Source: Candidatus Omnitrophota bacterium (GTDB lineage: Bacteria; Hinthialibacterota; Hinthialibacteria; OLB16). Taken from it: a stretch of 64,000 nt of DNA. Every line of letters begins with the position of its first letter. The stretch's first letter is position 1. The notes under the pieces were generated by a model. That model worked only from the letters and a program-made list of their open reading frames with translations. It made no database searches and was not told the origin of the DNA. The position numbers were made by a program, and so were the translations under genes. The stretch lies in the NCBI GenBank assembly GCA_020632575.1, contig JACKFH010000007.1, forward strand, positions 124,001 to 188,000, read 5' to 3'. Shown here piece after piece: positions 54,797-63,950 of this stretch.

Positions 54797-55672
54797 ATGC
54801 GTCTTTCTTGTCTCGCCATCATTTGCCTTCTAGCGTTCGCCACACAACACTCACAAGCCGAGGAGAAAGCCTTTCCCCTCTGGTCAGATGGCGCCCCCGG
54901 CGCGATTGGAACGAGTGAAACCGATATTCCGACCTTAACCCCTTATCTCCCCGATCCTTCAATCGCGACCGGCGCGGCCATCATTGTCTGCCCGGGCGGC
55001 GGCTACGCCCATCTGGCCGACCATGAGGGCAAGCCAGTCGCCGAATGGTTGAACACGATCGGGATCGCGGGCTTCGTGCTCCGTTATCGTCACGCTCCCG
55101 ACTACCACCACCCCATCCCGCTGATGGACGCGCAGCGAGCCATTCGCACTGTGCGAGCTAGAGCGGAGGAATGGAAACTCGATCCCCACCGGATCGGAAT
55201 CATGGGCTTTTCGGCGGGCGGTCATCTCACCGCGAGCGCCGGCACTCATTACGATTCGGGCGACCCCGACGCCAAGGATCCCATTGAAAGAGTCAGCTGC
55301 CGTCCGGATGTCATGGCCCCAATCTATGGTGTGATCAGCATGGGCGAGTACACCCACCAGGGTTCCAAAAAGAACCTCCTCGGTGAGAACCCCGACCCGG
55401 AGTTGGTCGAACTCATGTCCAACGAGAAACAAGTCACGCCCGACACGCCTCCAACTTTTCTCATGCACACAGTTGAGGATCAGGCGGTTCATAGCAACAA
55501 CAGTCTTCTCTTCGCACTCGCTCTAAGGGAAGCGGGTGTCGACCACGAGCTCCATCTTTACCAAAAAGGTCGCCATGGGGTCGGATTGGCCCAGGACGAT
55601 CCCATTCTCTCCTCCTGGCCGGATCGGTTCGCGGATTGGCTTCGTGTTCAGGGTTTTGCGGCCGAAAAATAG
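54797..55672 (+). CDS. Secreted alpha/beta hydrolase, acetyl-xylan esterase/BD-FAE-like
   Basis: A 291-residue exported esterase (signal 1-21, ending HSQAEE). WSDGAPGAIGTSETDIPTL and the oxyanion segment VCPGGGYAHLADHEG lead to the nucleophile elbow GFSAGGHL, with Asp in HTVEDQAVH and His in KGRHGVGLA completing the triad. Relatives deacetylate xylan or other hemicelluloses; the acetylated polymer is not known. GGAGG precedes the ATG at proper spacing. It lies between the CstA-like gene and the metalloprotease gene. Confidence 0.85.
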   Translation: MRLSCLAIICLLAFATQHSQAEEKAFPLWSDGAPGAIGTSETDIPTLTPYLPDPSIATGAAIIVCPGGGYAHLADHEGKPVAEWLNTIGIAGFVLRYRHAPDYHHPIPLMDAQRAIRTVRARAEEWKLDPHRIGIMGFSAGGHLTASAGTHYDSGDPDAKDPIERVSCRPDVMAPIYGVISMGEYTHQGSKKNLLGENPDPELVELMSNEKQVTPDTPPTFLMHTVEDQAVHSNNSLLFALALREAGVDHELHLYQKGRHGVGLAQDDPILSSWPDRFADWLRVQGFAAEK

Positions 55673-55710
55673 AAGGAAGCGCCTCTATAGGGAGGTCTTC
55701 TTTGTCTAGT

Positions 55711-55739
55711 TTGCAAATCGATTATAGATGATTTATAAT
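55711..55739 (+). promoter_or_regulatory. Sigma-70 promoter for the metalloprotease gene
   Basis: TTGCAA (55711-55716), a 17-base spacer, then a perfect TATAAT (55734-55739). Transcription would start near 55747, about 70 bases before ATG 55818. This argues against any start codon near 55728. Confidence 0.65.
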
Positions 55740-55817
55740 AGATTTGCTCTGAGCCCTACATCGGCTCACAAAGAGGCCGTCCCACACACTCTTGGAGCGA
55801 GAGGATTGGTTTCCTTC

Positions 55818-58800
55818 ATGACGAAACTAAGTCGGGTCATTCTATTGTCTTTCATTTTGATCGGAATCTCGGAGAGACCCGCTTCCCCATTATCGCTGGT
55901 CTACCTCGATGAAAATGGAGATCGAATCGACCATCCCAAAGACTACAAGAGCATCCTAAGAACCGATCGACCCTTTTGGTGGACCGACAAAAAGAAATCG
56001 GAGATGACCGAGGAGCCGATCGAGGGAGGCGGTTGGTCGGTCAACCTGTGGTCGGAAACGGAAACCAAAAGCGTCGGGCAGAAAATGACCCTCACCGCGA
56101 AGGGGACCGGAACAACCATCACCATCATCAACGCGGATGGCCCCGGTGAGGGATTCAATGACTCCACTCCCGCAGCTCCTGTCGGGGGAAACTCGGGAAC
56201 CACGATCGGGCAACAGCGCCAGATCGCCTTTCAGTACGCCGCCGACATCTGGGCCAATTTGATTGTCAGTTCGGTTGAGATTCTGGTCAGCGCGAAATTC
56301 GACCCGCTCACCTGCAGCGCTTCCTCCGCCACCCTTGGTTCGGCGGGACCCTCCACGGTCACTCGCGATTTCCCCGGGGCGCCTTACTCCGGGACTTGGT
56401 ATCATGTCGCCTTGGGGAGTTCTCTCGCCGGAACGGATTTGAGTCCGGGCAACCCGGATATCAATGCGACTTTCAACTCTAGCATCGATAACAATGACAG
56501 CTGCCTCGCGGGGCAGAACTGGTACTACGGTCTCGATATGAACCCACCGGGGGGAGATAACGATTTTGTCTCCGTCCTTCTCCATGAGATGGGGCATGGC
56601 CTCGGATTCTCCACCTTCGTGGACAAAGACACGGGCGAGAAATTCCTCGGTTACAACGACATCTACATGCGGTTCCTCGAGGACCACAGCCTCGGTTTGG
56701 CTTGGACCGCGATGACCAATGGACAACGGGCCGCTTCGACTGTCGATACAGGGGACCTTCATTTCACTGGTCCGACAGTGGTCAGCGACTCCGCCGGTCT
56801 CTCCACCGGAAGACACGCCTCCGGGCATGTCGAGATGTTTGCCCCGAATCCCGTGCAACCGGGCTCCTCGGTCTCCCACTTCAGCACAACAGTCTATCCA
56901 AACGAATTGATGGAACCCTATTACACGGGTCCAAACCACGATCCGGGTCTTGCCGTGAGCTTGTTCGACGACTTGGGATGGACGATCGCGACACCGGAAA
57001 CGCCGACTCCGAGCAACACTTGGACACCGACCAACACTCCAACAGAAACGCCAACACCGACAAACACCAACACCCCCACCAACACGCCAACCCCGACGCC
57101 TCCGGGTGAAATCTGCGTGGCGGTTGGAGTCCCCTCTTTGGGCCAGAGGGTGGATGGAAACCGAGTGACGGTCAAAGCGGATATCGACACGCCGATCGGA
57201 AACCTCGCTCATGTTCGGTTCCAGTATCGCATTTCTCCAGCCGGGAGTTGGACCGACATCGGGTCGCCTGACACCGAGTTCCCTTATTACGAGCACTGGG
57301 ATGTCAGCGGGCTGGTGGATGAGCAGGCCTATGACCTCCGGTCGATCGCGCAGAACACTCAAGGTCTCGACTGCGGTTCGGCCTCCGTTGTGACCGTGAT
57401 TGTCGACCATGACGCCGGGACGAGAGATATCTACGAAAACCTGAGCGGGGACGATCACCGCAAGACCGAAGTGGTTTCCAGCTCAATATCCAATCAGATT
57501 TCGGCCGGCGATGAGGATAGCGGATTCGCCGCGCGGATCACGATTCCCGCCGGCGTTGTCAGCGCAAATGACAATTTGAATATCGAGTTCAAAGACAATG
57601 TCGATTTCACTTCGGGACACCTCGACGACTACAACAACCTGAATGGCTATTTCCAGCTAAGCCTCGATTCCGCCAGCCTAACCGGAAACATGACTGTCCG
57701 GTTTGAATACGAGGATCAAGACAACAATGGGATAGTGGACGGAACCTCAATCCCCGAGGATGCCCTCCAGATTTACCGTCTGGACACCGGCCTGGACCGA
57801 TGGAGACCTCTCGGCAATCGCACGATCGACAAACAAGAGAACACAATCGAAGCCATCACGAACCAACTCGGATCATTCTCCATCCTGGGAGGAATCGAGT
57901 CCAGTCGAGTCTCCGATCTCCGATGGAACATGATCGGATTTCCAGGTATCACTCACGAAACAACTCCCGCCGATATTTTTGGAGATGAGGCGACCGATCC
58001 GGTCAACCGCATCGTCAACCTTTGGGAGTACGATGAGCCAAGCGGCGGTTGGAGACAGAATGTCACCTCCCTCACACCTGGGAGGGGCTACATCATCTTC
58101 ACACGGAGTTCGGTCTCCCTCGATGGATATGGCAGCAAAGTTTATGACGCAAACACGGTGGTTAATCTCGATTACAATCCCGGAAATCCATTCTCGGGAT
58201 TCCAGATGATCGGCAACCCATACACGGCCGCAGTCGCGTGGGACGACATCACCCTGAACAATGTGAACGATGTTTACTATTACTGGGACGGAAGCCAGTA
58301 CCTCTTCTATGTGGGAGGAGGCGGGGGCGGCTCGACCGCTTCGGGCAATATCGGCGTCTTCGAGGCGGTTTGGGTCGAGGCGAATGGCGTCAGTCCGAGC
58401 GTCACCATCCCGCGCCCTGGTGGGGCCAAGCAGACGACTCCTGATCCGAATCCGGCGTTCGAACCCTCTCTGGACGATTGGCGGCTCCAGATCGCGGCCA
58501 CCTCGGGGGATCTCTTGGACACTTACAATTACGCCGGAATCAGCCCTCAGAGCCTCGATGGATTGGACGCCTTCGATGTGAAGGATTTGGGCAACCTCCA
58601 ATTGGACCAATCCATTACGCTGGTGTTCCCTCACCCAGAGTGGGAGGAGGCTCCTTTCCCGAACTTCGCTCAGGATGTCCGCTCCGCGACCAGCGACCTG
58701 TTGCATTGGGAATTCACGGTCAGTTCGAATCCACCAGGTAGAACGGTCGACCTTTCTTGGCCCAACGTTGGTTTGATTCATGACGCCTGGAGGTTTGTTG

Positions 58801-59117
58801 TCATTGACCGAGAGATCGGCGCCAAGATCGATCCTCGCAACGGGGCGGCCTATTCCTTTGTGACCGGGGATGAGGCGAAAGAATTCGACCTCTATGCCAC
58901 CATTAACCGCACCGAAAACGAGGACCTCGATCCGGTTGTCGACCACCCTGTCGCGGGAGATTTGGATGGAGACGATGCGGCCAATGGAATTGACATCTTC
59001 CTCTTTGCCAGCCATTGGTTGGATGGAAAATCGGTCGGGGACCGTGACGGGAACCAGCAGACTGAAGCGGCGGATCTTCTTGAACTCTTGGATATTTGGA
59101 TCAAGGCGGACGAATAG
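55818..59117 (+). CDS. Secreted metzincin-like metalloprotease with Thr-Pro linker and dockerin-like end
   Basis: A 1099-residue exported protein (signal about 1-25). Protease part to about 390: IAFQYAADIWANLIVSSVEI, NDFVSVLLHEMGHGLGFSTF with the zinc site HExxHxxG at about 256, and EMFAPNPVQPGSSVSHFS, as in the large PVC-type secreted proteases. Then a linker of TPT/TNTPT repeats (about 394-431), an Ig-like region, an EF-hand-like region (EDQDNNGIVDGTSIPEDALQ), another beta-rich region (about 690-880), and a C-terminal dockerin-like pair: DLDGDDAANGIDIFLFASHW and DRDGNQQTEAADLLELLDIW. A strong promoter lies upstream. Likely cell-surface or extracellular. No cohesin is in the window. Confidence 0.85.
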   Translation: MTKLSRVILLSFILIGISERPASPLSLVYLDENGDRIDHPKDYKSILRTDRPFWWTDKKKSEMTEEPIEGGGWSVNLWSETETKSVGQKMTLTAKGTGTTITIINADGPGEGFNDSTPAAPVGGNSGTTIGQQRQIAFQYAADIWANLIVSSVEILVSAKFDPLTCSASSATLGSAGPSTVTRDFPGAPYSGTWYHVALGSSLAGTDLSPGNPDINATFNSSIDNNDSCLAGQNWYYGLDMNPPGGDNDFVSVLLHEMGHGLGFSTFVDKDTGEKFLGYNDIYMRFLEDHSLGLAWTAMTNGQRAASTVDTGDLHFTGPTVVSDSAGLSTGRHASGHVEMFAPNPVQPGSSVSHFSTTVYPNELMEPYYTGPNHDPGLAVSLFDDLGWTIATPETPTPSNTWTPTNTPTETPTPTNTNTPTNTPTPTPPGEICVAVGVPSLGQRVDGNRVTVKADIDTPIGNLAHVRFQYRISPAGSWTDIGSPDTEFPYYEHWDVSGLVDEQAYDLRSIAQNTQGLDCGSASVVTVIVDHDAGTRDIYENLSGDDHRKTEVVSSSISNQISAGDEDSGFAARITIPAGVVSANDNLNIEFKDNVDFTSGHLDDYNNLNGYFQLSLDSASLTGNMTVRFEYEDQDNNGIVDGTSIPEDALQIYRLDTGLDRWRPLGNRTIDKQENTIEAITNQLGSFSILGGIESSRVSDLRWNMIGFPGITHETTPADIFGDEATDPVNRIVNLWEYDEPSGGWRQNVTSLTPGRGYIIFTRSSVSLDGYGSKVYDANTVVNLDYNPGNPFSGFQMIGNPYTAAVAWDDITLNNVNDVYYYWDGSQYLFYVGGGGGGSTASGNIGVFEAVWVEANGVSPSVTIPRPGGAKQTTPDPNPAFEPSLDDWRLQIAATSGDLLDTYNYAGISPQSLDGLDAFDVKDLGNLQLDQSITLVFPHPEWEEAPFPNFAQDVRSATSDLLHWEFTVSSNPPGRTVDLSWPNVGLIHDAWRFVVIDREIGAKIDPRNGAAYSFVTGDEAKEFDLYATINRTENEDLDPVVDHPVAGDLDGDDAANGIDIFLFASHWLDGKSVGDRDGNQQTEAADLLELLDIWIKADE

Positions 59118-59161
59118 GCGAGAAAAGAATCCGTATCCATTGGCGCCGAAGATCATGAATT

Positions 59162-60496
59162 CTAAACTTTCGGAAGGGCCATCCTAACCTCTGTCCCCTT
59201 TGGTTTACCCCATAACCCGGAACGCAATGTCTTCGCCTCAAGGCGCCCTCCCCAGCTCTTCACCCAACGGTTGGCGAGGCGGAGTCCAATCCCCCGGCCC
59301 TCCGCTTTGGAACTCTCCATCCGCCAACCATCCCGCCAGACAGCCCCGAATCCACCCAGCCCAGGACCATTGTCGGTGAATATCAGGAGCGCCTCCTCCG
59401 GGGTGTTGCGGAGTTCGAATTGAATGCTTCCTCCTTTCGGCATGGCTTCCGAGGAGTTTCTCAACAGGTTATCGAGAATCTGTTCCAGTTGGTCGGGTGT
59501 CGCGCGGACTCCGACTCGACCATCCCCCTCCGGGTATTTCACATCCACGTTCAGACGCCGGGTTTCAACCAGAGCCGCCCGCCTCTTCCAGTAATCCTCC
59601 ACAAAGGACCGGAGGTCATCGATTTCTTCTGGCGATCGACGCTCCGGGTGGAGGTGATGACTCAAAACATCTTGCGACCTCTGAACCTCCTCGATGATAT
59701 CTTTTACCAGATCGCGGCCATCTTCGCTGAGATTTTCGTCACGTCGGATGATTTCGGCGGTGCTCTGAATGATCGAGAGCGGATTGCGCAGCTCATGCGC
59801 GAGAGTCGAAGTGAGGGACTCGAGCTGGATGCGCTCCTCGGCATCGCGGAGGTTTTGTTCCAATCGTTCGGTTCGAGAGATCCCACGGAAGAGGAGGAGG
59901 ATAAAGATGGTCGAGGCGAAGGTTAGGGCGGCGACGATCCACCAGAAATTCTTTTGCTGCTCGAAGAGGTCTGAAAAATATCCCTCCCCGGCTTGCCCCA
60001 CCAAAACCCAGTTTTCGCCAAATACTTCTGTCGGAATCGGAACGGGCACATAAACCCGCTTGATGAACTTGCCCTCCTCCTGGAACAGCGGTCCGACCAC
60101 CGTCTCATTGAGAGTGACCACCGACTGCAATTGTTTGGGGGGAAGCGGCTCCGCGGCCACAATCTGGTCATAGGCGCCATCGGGAAATTCATAGAACGCG
60201 ACCCCGCTTGTGTCCACAATGAGATCGCCCGCCTGATCGACCAGTATCCAGCGCGAGGCGGTCAGGTCGAAAAGTTCCGGATCCGGGGAATCGCGCCAGG
60301 CGCTGAACATGAAACTGGAATAGAGGGATTGGGAGATCCATTCGGCGAGCTCCTCCCCCTCGAGGGTCAGACTGTCTCCCAGGTTGGCGTTCAGATTTTC
60401 GCGGGCGATTTGATACTGGCTGTAGACAGAGAAGATGAGTCCGAAGAAAACCAGGATCAGGACGATCAAAGCGATTCGCTGGATGGAGATCGACAT
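59162..60496 (-). CDS. Sensor histidine kinase
   Basis: A 444-residue kinase. Helix 1 (residues 8-24), a periplasmic domain (about 30-183), helix 2 (about 184-203), a short coiled coil (TERLEQNLRDAEERIQLESL), HisKA with TLAHELRNPLSIIQS (His about 234) and an HATPase domain with LDNLLRNSSEAMPKGG, FTDNGPGLGG and GRGIGLRLANRW. ATG 60496 is chosen because GGGGGAAG lies five bases upstream and it overlaps the previous stop as TAATG. It is the last gene of the five-gene set; the secreted protein encoded before it could be its sensor partner. Confidence 0.9.
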   Translation of the reverse strand: MSISIQRIALIVLILVFFGLIFSVYSQYQIARENLNANLGDSLTLEGEELAEWISQSLYSSFMFSAWRDSPDPELFDLTASRWILVDQAGDLIVDTSGVAFYEFPDGAYDQIVAAEPLPPKQLQSVVTLNETVVGPLFQEEGKFIKRVYVPVPIPTEVFGENWVLVGQAGEGYFSDLFEQQKNFWWIVAALTFASTIFILLLFRGISRTERLEQNLRDAEERIQLESLTSTLAHELRNPLSIIQSTAEIIRRDENLSEDGRDLVKDIIEEVQRSQDVLSHHLHPERRSPEEIDDLRSFVEDYWKRRAALVETRRLNVDVKYPEGDGRVGVRATPDQLEQILDNLLRNSSEAMPKGGSIQFELRNTPEEALLIFTDNGPGLGGFGAVWRDGWRMESSKAEGRGIGLRLANRWVKSWGGRLEAKTLRSGLWGKPKGTEVRMALPKV

Positions 60497-61176
60497 TACT
60501 TCCCCCATAAATCCAGATCTTTGAGAAAGATCCGGTCGGGAAAATCGAGAGTTCCTTTTTTGAATTCGAATTTAACGCCGTGCACTTTTTCCGGCCGGAT
60601 TCGAAACTCCCAAAGGTAACCAGCCTCCAGGCTCGCGCCGCGCGAGGTGGTCGCCTCGTCAATGATAATCGGATGATAGGCCTCGTCGGTTGAACTTTGA
60701 ATGAGGGTTTCAAAATCGGAAAATCCGATCTTCCTCAGTGGTGGGGCTAAGTCGATTTGATAAAGTTCAAACGGCGTCGCGAACTCGATCGTATAGGTGG
60801 CCGGCGCGATCGCCTCCCAAAAGGCGGGAACGTCCTCGCCTTGTTCGTTTTGACGATAATTCGAATCGGCGAGTGGACCACGCGGAGAACTGTTCTTGGA
60901 ATTGTCGGGGCTTGCCGAAACCCGCTCGATCGTAGGTTCTTCGAGGGTCGCGAAATCCCGAAGATCCTCCCGAGGCGGGAGGGGATCGGGAGGCCGAGTG
61001 GCCGAAACGATATTCCAGCGGTAGACCGCTCCCTCTCTCGTTCTGGATTGGACTTCGATGGTCTGGACCCAACTCGGAGCGCTAAGAGGTCTCTCTCCGG
61101 AATTTTCCTGGGCGTCTACTCGAACACCCCAGAAAAGTGAAAACACAACGAAGACGACAACGGAAAAGCGGCGCAT
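60496..61176 (-). CDS. Secreted protein of unknown function
   Basis: A 226-residue exported protein (signal 1-22, VVVFVVFSLFWGVRVDAQE). The mature part looks beta-rich: WVQTIEVQSRTREGAVYRWN, FWEAIAPATYTIEFATPFEL, YQIDLAPPLRKIGFSDFETL, EFRIRPEKVHGVKFEFKKGT. The pattern recalls discoidin-like or other lectin-type beta sandwiches, but I cannot name a family. It overlaps both neighbours by one base (TGATG upstream, TAATG downstream), so it is translated in fixed ratio with the kinase. Confidence 0.7.
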   Translation of the reverse strand: MRRFSVVVFVVFSLFWGVRVDAQENSGERPLSAPSWVQTIEVQSRTREGAVYRWNIVSATRPPDPLPPREDLRDFATLEEPTIERVSASPDNSKNSSPRGPLADSNYRQNEQGEDVPAFWEAIAPATYTIEFATPFELYQIDLAPPLRKIGFSDFETLIQSSTDEAYHPIIIDEATTSRGASLEAGYLWEFRIRPEKVHGVKFEFKKGTLDFPDRIFLKDLDLWGK

Positions 61177-62129
61177 CAGATTTGCGTTCTCGGGAATAGG
61201 GGTTTCAGGAATTCGACAATTCGACGTTTGGCGTCCTCTCGATCGTAGTCCCAGAGGATGTGGTGGTTGGACTCTTCGTACCAGATGACCTGTTTATCCC
61301 GCGAACCGATCAGGTCGAACGCCTCCTCGGACCGATCGGGGGAAGCCGCGCGGTCGTTCCTCGATTGAAGCATCAAAACCGGGCACTGGATTCTGGAAAG
61401 CAGTTCCGGGTCTCGCGCCATTTCGCCAATCCTAATCAACTCATCGGCTCCTTGAGTCGAGAGGACTTTGTAACAAAAGAGTTCTTTTTTCGCTTCCTTG
61501 CGGTTCACACAGGTGAACCGTTCACCCTTGACCACATAAGGGATCCACCAACCGAAAAGCGCGTTGGTCACCTCGGCGGGAATGATGTAATACCAACGGT
61601 AAGTGACTCCAAAGTAAGGGGCGATGAGAACGAGGCGATCGACCTGTTCCTCGGAGGCGACAATGCTCGAGAGCGCTCCACCCATGGAAAAACCGACAAG
61701 CGCGACTTGGTCATAGTCCTGTTTCATGGCGAGGTATTCGGTTCGAACCGCCTCGATCAATTGATCCGCGGTGGTGACCGCGTGCTGAACCGCGAACGTG
61801 CCGTGACCGGGAAGACGAGTCAGTCGAACTGTGAGCCCCTGCTCGTTGAGAACCTCTCCCAGATCGTTGAAGTCGATGCGGGATCCGACGAAGCCGTGGA
61901 CTAACAGGGCGGCGTTGGGACCGTCGCCTTCCAAGGTGATCGCCTCGGTTCCTTTCACCACTCCCGTTTGAGGGTCCCGCGGATACTTTTTGATTTCTTT
62001 TTCCATTTTGTGGGTTGCGTAGAGGTTGTAGGCGCAACCGGTGGAGAAAACGAGCAGAACGAACAGGAAGAGGTATTGGAGACTCTTTCGAAGGCGGGGA
62101 TAGTTTCTCAATAAGCGAATTCGCCTCAA
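61176..62129 (-). CDS. Membrane-anchored alpha/beta hydrolase (carboxylesterase/monoacylglycerol lipase-like)
   Basis: A 317-residue protein with an N-terminal membrane segment and Cys (LQYLFLFVLLVFSTGCAYNL), a likely lipobox. The fold follows: AALLVHGFVGSRIDFNDLGE with the HG oxyanion motif, the nucleophile elbow VALVGFSMGGALSS, acid Asp in QSRNDRAASPDRSE and His in YEESNHHILWDYDRE. Such enzymes hydrolyse short esters or monoacylglycerols. Its start overlaps the GT2 stop (ATGA), and its stop overlaps the next gene, so it belongs to a coupled set. Confidence 0.85.
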   Translation of the reverse strand: MRRIRLLRNYPRLRKSLQYLFLFVLLVFSTGCAYNLYATHKMEKEIKKYPRDPQTGVVKGTEAITLEGDGPNAALLVHGFVGSRIDFNDLGEVLNEQGLTVRLTRLPGHGTFAVQHAVTTADQLIEAVRTEYLAMKQDYDQVALVGFSMGGALSSIVASEEQVDRLVLIAPYFGVTYRWYYIIPAEVTNALFGWWIPYVVKGERFTCVNRKEAKKELFCYKVLSTQGADELIRIGEMARDPELLSRIQCPVLMLQSRNDRAASPDRSEEAFDLIGSRDKQVIWYEESNHHILWDYDREDAKRRIVEFLKPLFPRTQI

Positions 62130-62980
62130 GATCTCGATCTCCTAACCACAAGGTCCGCCAAGATCCCCATCATGAAGATGAGGAGAGTCACCATGCAAGC
62201 CAGGACTCCGGCGTCCGACACCCCCCCATCTTTATAGAAATAGTAAACCAGCATCGTCAAGGAGATGAAGCCGGTGAAAAAAGAGGCGGGGAGGAAGACT
62301 CGGAGGGGATCGAAATATGCCGCCACCCGAATGATCAAAACGATGAAATTGAAGGTGTCGCGAAGGGGCCGTATCTTCGATTTCCCGGACCGTTTGGTGT
62401 AATCGATCGGGATAAACTCAACCCGATGGCCATCGCACAGAGATGCCAGGGTGATGGTGGTGGTGAACGAAAACCCATCGGGGAAGAGATGAAAATATTT
62501 CATGGCGAGATCTCTTCTAAAGGCCCGCAACCCTGAATTGAGATCGGGAATGCGCTCCCCCGCCACCCGGTTCGCCAGTTGGTTGAGGATCCATTTGGCG
62601 GGACGGCGGACAAGGGGAATATGGACGGTATCCCCAGTTCTTGCCCCGACCACCATGTCTTGGAACTCAAGGTGATCCAACATCTCGGGAATCCGTTCGG
62701 GCGGATAGGTGAGGTCGGCGTCAAGGATGACAATGACATCCCCCTCCGCTTCGAGCAGCCCGGTTTTCAGGGCCGCGCCGTACCCTTTATTCCTTGCATG
62801 GCGAATGACCCGGAAGGAATCGGGAATCGCCTCCGAGGTGCCATCGGTCGAACCATCGTCAACCACCAGGATCTCCGTGTCGTAACGAAGAGAAGCCGCC
62901 ACTCGGGAGACCTGATCGAGAGTCTCAGCGATTCCCTCGACTTCATTGTAAGCGGGGATCACGATGGAGATCTTGTTCAC
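62126..62980 (-). CDS. Glycosyltransferase family 2, DPM1/polyprenyl-phosphate type
   Basis: A 284-residue protein. Translation should begin at GTG 62980, because it overlaps the stop of the prepilin peptidase as GTGA and leads directly into KISIVIPAYNEVEG. Catalytic motifs: ILVVDDGSTDGT, VIVILDADLTYPPERI, DLNSGLRAFRRD. Two C-terminal helices (about 220-240, 250-275) match the undecaprenyl-phosphate glucosyl/mannosyl transferase group. Longer upstream reading is not native. It should load a sugar on a lipid carrier for envelope glycans or protein glycosylation. Confidence 0.9.
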   Translation of the reverse strand: MNKISIVIPAYNEVEGIAETLDQVSRVAASLRYDTEILVVDDGSTDGTSEAIPDSFRVIRHARNKGYGAALKTGLLEAEGDVIVILDADLTYPPERIPEMLDHLEFQDMVVGARTGDTVHIPLVRRPAKWILNQLANRVAGERIPDLNSGLRAFRRDLAMKYFHLFPDGFSFTTTITLASLCDGHRVEFIPIDYTKRSGKSKIRPLRDTFNFIVLIIRVAAYFDPLRVFLPASFFTGFISLTMLVYYFYKDGGVSDAGVLACMVTLLIFMMGILADLVVRRSRS

Positions 62981-63852
62981 CAGCCCAGAACCCTCCTCCA
63001 AAGCGAGTCGAGGTGAGCGGTGCTCCCAGGATCCAACCCGAGCCACCATTCGAGAATCGAGTTGGCCCAAAATAGGGCCACATAACTTCCAAGACAGAGA
63101 TAGGGCCCAAAAGGAATCTCGGCGAATTTCTCCATCTTCTTGCGTGAGATGACCCAGGCCACACCCACCACGAGCAGGGCCAGCGCGGGGCCAAGCCCCA
63201 TGATTACGAACAGCGACCGCCACCAACCCAGGAGCGCCCCATTCATCGCCATCAGTTTGACATCCCCGAGGCCCATCGCCTCACGGCCAAAGGCGATCGT
63301 TCCCAGAAAACGGATCAAATAAATAAATCCTGACGCGAAGGCGGCCCCAAAGAGAGCATCCCGCCAATCGGAAACGACGAGGCTTTCGGAATGTCCGCTC
63401 AAGTTGAGGACGATGACCAGCAATGGAAAGAGGATTGTCCCGGTGAGTGTGATCCGGTCGGGAATGATGGTGTGGTCGATATCGATGAAACTTCCCACAA
63501 CCTGCATGGCGGCCCAAAGGAAGTAGACAGCGGTGGCGGCGGTTAGTCCAAAAGTCCAGAAGATATGGAGAAAAAGCAGGGCGTTCAGCAATTCCACCAT
63601 CGAATACCGAATGCTAAAGGAGGCCCCGCATTGACGACATTTTCCTCCCAATAAAAACCAACTGATGATCGGCAAGTTGTCGTACCAGGGGATCTCCTGT
63701 TTGCAGTTGAAACAGCGCGACCGTTTCGGGTCGTTGGTCGACATCCCGAGGGGCCAGCGGTAAATGCAAACGTTTAGGAAGGACCCGATGCACGCTCCCG
63801 CTGCGAACGAGGCGGCCAGTCCAAAACCAAATTCCAAAGGATTGAGTTCCAT
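62977..63852 (-). CDS. pilD: Prepilin peptidase (type IV leader peptidase, A24 family)
   Basis: A 291-residue bifunctional peptidase/methyltransferase. ATG 63852 starts directly before the first helix. The N-terminal domain has ACIGSFLNVCIYRWPLGM and two C-x-x-C pairs (CFNCKQEIPWYDNLPI; CRQCGASFSIRYSMVELLNA). Catalytic Asp residues are in FIDIDHTIIPDRIT and AMGLGDVKLMAMNG. About seven to eight helices. It processes type IV pilin and pseudopilin leaders. It is first in the minus-strand set; no pilin gene is visible in this window. Confidence 0.9.
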   Translation of the reverse strand: MELNPLEFGFGLAASFAAGACIGSFLNVCIYRWPLGMSTNDPKRSRCFNCKQEIPWYDNLPIISWFLLGGKCRQCGASFSIRYSMVELLNALLFLHIFWTFGLTAATAVYFLWAAMQVVGSFIDIDHTIIPDRITLTGTILFPLLVIVLNLSGHSESLVVSDWRDALFGAAFASGFIYLIRFLGTIAFGREAMGLGDVKLMAMNGALLGWWRSLFVIMGLGPALALLVVGVAWVISRKKMEKFAEIPFGPYLCLGSYVALFWANSILEWWLGLDPGSTAHLDSLWRRVLGW

Positions 63853-63950
63853 GCCGAGAAGGGTAGGGGAAGTGGGCAATCCGGACAATCGGTTTGAGCG
63901 CGGGCCGAAATGGTCGATACTATCCTTAGCCAATCGGTGGGAGAGAATTT

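Noticed and set aside
56998..57110. Short repeats that could be mistaken for a CRISPR or tandem array
   Set aside because: The repeats code for an in-frame Thr-Pro linker in the metalloprotease; there are no spacers.
55956..57458. 500-codon minus-strand open frame
   Set aside because: Antisense to the metalloprotease; the Val/Gly-rich stretch is the mirror of the Thr-Pro linker.
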